This document shows, one piece after another, positions 60,914 through 64,000 of a stretch of DNA of 64,000 bases. Source of the DNA: Maratus speciosus (lineage: Eukaryota; Arthropoda; Arachnida; Araneae; Salticidae). The position numbers and the translations under genes were made by a program. Where the stretch lies: assembly GCA_963932465.1 (NCBI GenBank), contig OZ010791.1, positions 320,226,283 through 320,290,282 of the forward strand. The letters are read 5' to 3'. Below the pieces are notes generated by a model that saw only the letters and a program-made list of their open reading frames with translations, ran no database searches and was not told the DNA's origin. The number at the start of each line of letters is the position of its first letter. The first letter of the stretch is position 1.

Positions 60914-61922
60914 TCATTCAATGAATTCACTGCCAGCCGCAATAACCGCCTTTACAGGATGTCAAAACTCACTACAGGTAATGATCAGGTGAGGGTTGTG
61001 AGCATGTGGCACTGCATACACAACTTCTGCCTTAAGAGCCGCAAAATTGTTGTGTGGGTTGCTATTGGAGGCCATCTCAACTACGCCACATACGTAATAG
61101 GACATTCGGTCATTATCTGGGTAGCTGGGGGTGGGGCAACAAGTTTAGGATTACATCGTCATTTATTCTTTGGCCATCCATTTTTGATTTCTATTGGATA
61201 GCGCAGGGTATTGTTAAAAAACCTACAGTCTCCCACGTGCTACAGAAGTAATTTTGTGTTTTAACATCTCGGTATAAGCAACGACGTTGACTCTGGCACC
61301 TTGAAGAAAGAAATGTGGAGACATCAAATCATCTTCGCTTCTCAGAACCCCCATAATAATCGGTAAAGCTGGAAATTATTTGCATATGTCTATCAGTAAC
61401 TCTTCGGGGATTTTACACCATCACCGATCTTTTTGCTGTTCACTTTCTTGACATGGGCAAAGTTTTTCTCATTGGAAAGAAACACGAACATTCCCAGCTC
61501 CTCTTGATGTTTCAGCTTGTTAAGATAGCGCTTGTCTCTGGTCAGGTAGTTGCTCCCCTTTCTCTCAGACAGGAACTTATCATGTACAACCACAAACGAA
61601 GGTTGTTATGAATCACACATCAAATTGTGGCCTCATCAACCTGCATCTCCCTAGCGAGTGCCCTCATCGACTTTGTAAGATTTTCATCGATTTCATTAAT
61701 GAAGTTTGGTGTTTTGATGATTTCATATTACTGACAATGTCGTTTTCTGTATGAAACGCTTTCCATGTGAAACATTGCAGCCTTTAGTTCTCTTCTAACA
61801 TTAAAGACGAGTGAACGGGCGAGCTTCAAGCATGTGGCAATCTCTAAATTGAAGTGTTTTTCAGCCAATGAGCCAATGACAGCATGCCTTTTCATTTGCT
61901 CAATTAGTCTAGGCTCATACAT
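60914..61922 (-). pseudogene. Dead mariner-type transposase
   Basis: Read on the minus strand from the ATG at 61922, fragments appear in family order. An N-terminal helix-turn-helix part (LAEKHFNLEIATCLKLARSL) is followed, after a frameshift, by TPNFINEIDENLTKSMRALA and REMQVDEATI. Then come FLSERKGSN and LNKLKHQEELGMF-FLSNEKNF, where N replaces the first catalytic D of the usual SDEKNF. The segment QQYPALSN replaces the usual QQDSAPSH (second D lost). Next is MSYYVCGVVE, against the usual LDYYVWGVVE, then PHNNFAALKAEVV and a C-terminal AVIAAGSEFIE ending at 60914. This is the layout of mariner-like DD(37-39)D transposases. Several stops and frameshifts and loss of the catalytic aspartates make it inert. 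Terminal inverted repeats were not found with confidence. Confidence 0.8.
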
Positions 61923-64000
61923 TATTACATGTGACTGAAAAAGATTTGTAACTATGATATACAGGGTGATATTTCACCTATAACATGTGTTCTCAAATAC
62001 CTAACACACCATAGAGTCTGTTTTAAAAGTTACTTTTTAAAATTCCCAATACTTGAATTTTAAAAATGAATAAGTTTTATAGATATAGATTATTTTATTC
62101 CTTATATTTTATTAAACACTATTTTAATGCTATTTGTTTTATAGATTTTTTATAAATTTGTTTTACTGTTTTATAGATTTTTCTTTTTCTTTAGTAATTT
62201 TAGATGTAATAAATGAAATTTCGAAGATCAGATAAATTATGTATTTTCTATAAAACATATAAATATAATAAATACTGAATATTACACTCAATTAAAAATA
62301 AAGTAAGTATCTGAAAAATTTCGTAAAATTTATTTATTGTTGTTGCAGACATGAACCAAAATAAGTTCGGTTTGGAGTAAGACTACTTGTTATTTTCACT
62401 AAATAAGTGGATCACGGTCACGGTTCTCATACATATATTGTTTGTATTAACATGCATTGCCGTTTCTTTGAGTTTTAATCTGACACGCTTTTCTAAAGAG
62501 TTTAAAGCAACGCATGTCCAACTAAGTGGAATGCAAAACATTAGTACAGTCGTGGAAAAAAAAAATAAACAGACCCTACTAACTCTGCAACGGATTATAA
62601 CAGAAGAAATTTATTGCTACTAAAAGATGGGAAATAAAGTAGTCTACTTTTAAATGATGCATGCAAAATTCCCTTAGGGGCCATCTAAAAAACAAAATCA
62701 GACCTAACTTTGTTTTTTTTCAATGGTAACACCCAATTTTGACAATATATTTTATATATTCCGTTCAAACTATGCCTAAACACCAAAGTTCAAGTTATTT
62801 GGATGATAAGTTTTGAATTATAAATATTCAAAATTTAGAGCTTCTGAAATTATAATCCAAAAGTGATATTTTTTTTTGTCTGAGTATAATATTAAAAACC
62901 CAAACATAAATATAACTAATTTGTAATTTTAAAAAGTTTATAATATCAATTATGAATTATTTAATATTTATATTCGAAAAAGTATATGAATTGCAACCTA
63001 CATTTTTGTTGATAGATTTATATTTATTATGTCCTGCTTTCTGCGAATTCTCAATTTAAAATTTCTCTTCGAAGTAGTTTCCAAATTATGATTGTAAGAA
63101 GTCTAAATGATGGTTTAAGAGACCATCTATGATGTGCAGAAAAGCATAATTTTAAAAAATATGTGTTTTACTTATTTCATTGAAACATTTGTGTTGGCAA
63201 AAGTCGAAACAAAAGAGAGTGATATGGTCATATTGGCAAGACATAACACATTAATAGAAGTGTAGTAATCATTGTGTAGCATTTTAAACAATCGAGTACC
63301 AAATTTAAATTTGGATACAACTTTTAAAACATGCTCATTTAAAAATAATTAGTTTCTCTGAAACTAATCGTACAAATTTCATGAAAATTTGTTTTTAGGC
63401 TAATTGAAAGGTGTAGAATTTATTTATGGTGTCAAACTTGGGTATTACTATTAAAAAAGTCCTTCCGGCCAGTGCCAGGAGGAAGAGGTAGCTTTCATAT
63501 TCTTTATTTTAAAAAAGCCAACTTATATTATTCAAACACACGAAGCTCAATTAAGTGGAAACCGAATGTAGGAGATTCAATACTAATTTTTATCAATACT
63601 AAATCATTATGAATGAGAATTTCGCGAAATTAGTCAGCTTTATCCAAGCTGCTTTTAATTAAAGTAACTTATATTTGGCTGCCAAATTCGGCGATTTCTT
63701 AAAGTGCCTGCCATTTTAAGACAACATGGTGAATGAGGCTAACCAGTGAGCTTGGTCGAGACCTTAGTAATTGCTGTGCACATGCTCACTCACATCGGAA
63801 TCGGTTGATATATACGAGTGCTGTCGCAGACAAAAAATCAGATTTTTCAAAATATCACCCACGTTAGAAATTGAAACTGCTATATCTGAGCCATTATTTA
63901 AGATAAAGACAAACAAAAAATGCTCCTGAATCCTTATATCAAGGTCAAATACTTAAGAAAGAAACCTTTTTCAATTTCTAATTTTTTTGCACCTCACTTT
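61923..64000. other. AT-rich non-coding stretch to window end
   Basis: No gene recognised. tacagggtgatatttcacct at 61960 and tacagtcgtggaaaaaa at 62545 look like possible Tc1/mariner-type left termini, but no partner ends were found within the window. Confidence 0.5.

Noticed and set aside
62545..62561. Tc1-type terminus tacagtcgtggaaaa
   Set aside because: No complementary partner end within the window; too short to call alone.

Overview
The window is AT-rich, repeat-dense animal nuclear DNA. It looks like arthropod sequence, possibly a spider, judging from the mixture of Tc1/mariner, pogo/Tigger, foldback and satellite repeats; this assignment is an impression of repeat style, not a search result. 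There are no bacterial-type operons. Almost all short open frames are chance. The one host-gene candidate I can support is a first coding exon at 21450-21516 (signal peptide, phase-1 splice donor) with a plausible initiator promoter at about 21314-21330; its remaining exons were not found.

Layout, left to right. Positions 1-86 are the right end of a Tc1-like element cut by the window edge. 1.9-3.25 kb holds a composite repeat of two alternating modules; 3.5-3.8 kb a small inverted-repeat element. 8.4-11.0 kb carries related dispersed repeats. 14.66-15.39 kb and 43.83-44.71 kb are two copies of one repeat. 16.75-16.91 kb and 49.44-49.66 kb are C-terminal scraps of non-LTR retrotransposons. 19.0-19.2 kb is a foldback element between two TA tracts, and 19.58-20.62 kb is a pogo/Tigger-like non-autonomous element with another foldback inside it. 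25.36-27.81 kb is a satellite of seven ~350-bp units, and 28.0-31.8 kb is a chain of further tandem arrays interrupted by a terminal-inverted-repeat element. 36.2-36.8 kb and 55.1-55.6 kb are two more short tandem arrays.

The two most interesting blocks are transposons. 37082-42492 is bounded by perfect 32-bp inverted repeats (34 bp counting the flanking TA). It holds a broken Tc1-type transposase with a clean spliceosomal intron, and also a second, unrelated multi-domain gene relic (Cys-rich C-terminus) that Tc1 elements do not normally carry. 55752-59052 is bounded by matching 14-bp ends, has six copies of a 13-bp motif (TCACAAGAGTAAC or one-base variants) near its ends, and contains the decayed coding sequence of a protein family with DF-x-EN, DG-x(3)-QFK-like and FF-x(n)-AGK-x-DAVD blocks; it may be an under-described DNA transposon family.

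The right part holds a 913-bp Tigger deletion derivative (59687-60599) and a dead mariner transposase on the minus strand (60914-61922). All recognisable transposase genes here are disabled by stops, frameshifts or deletions. The remaining stretches are AT-rich non-coding DNA, presumably intronic or intergenic, with homopolymer and dinucleotide tracts.
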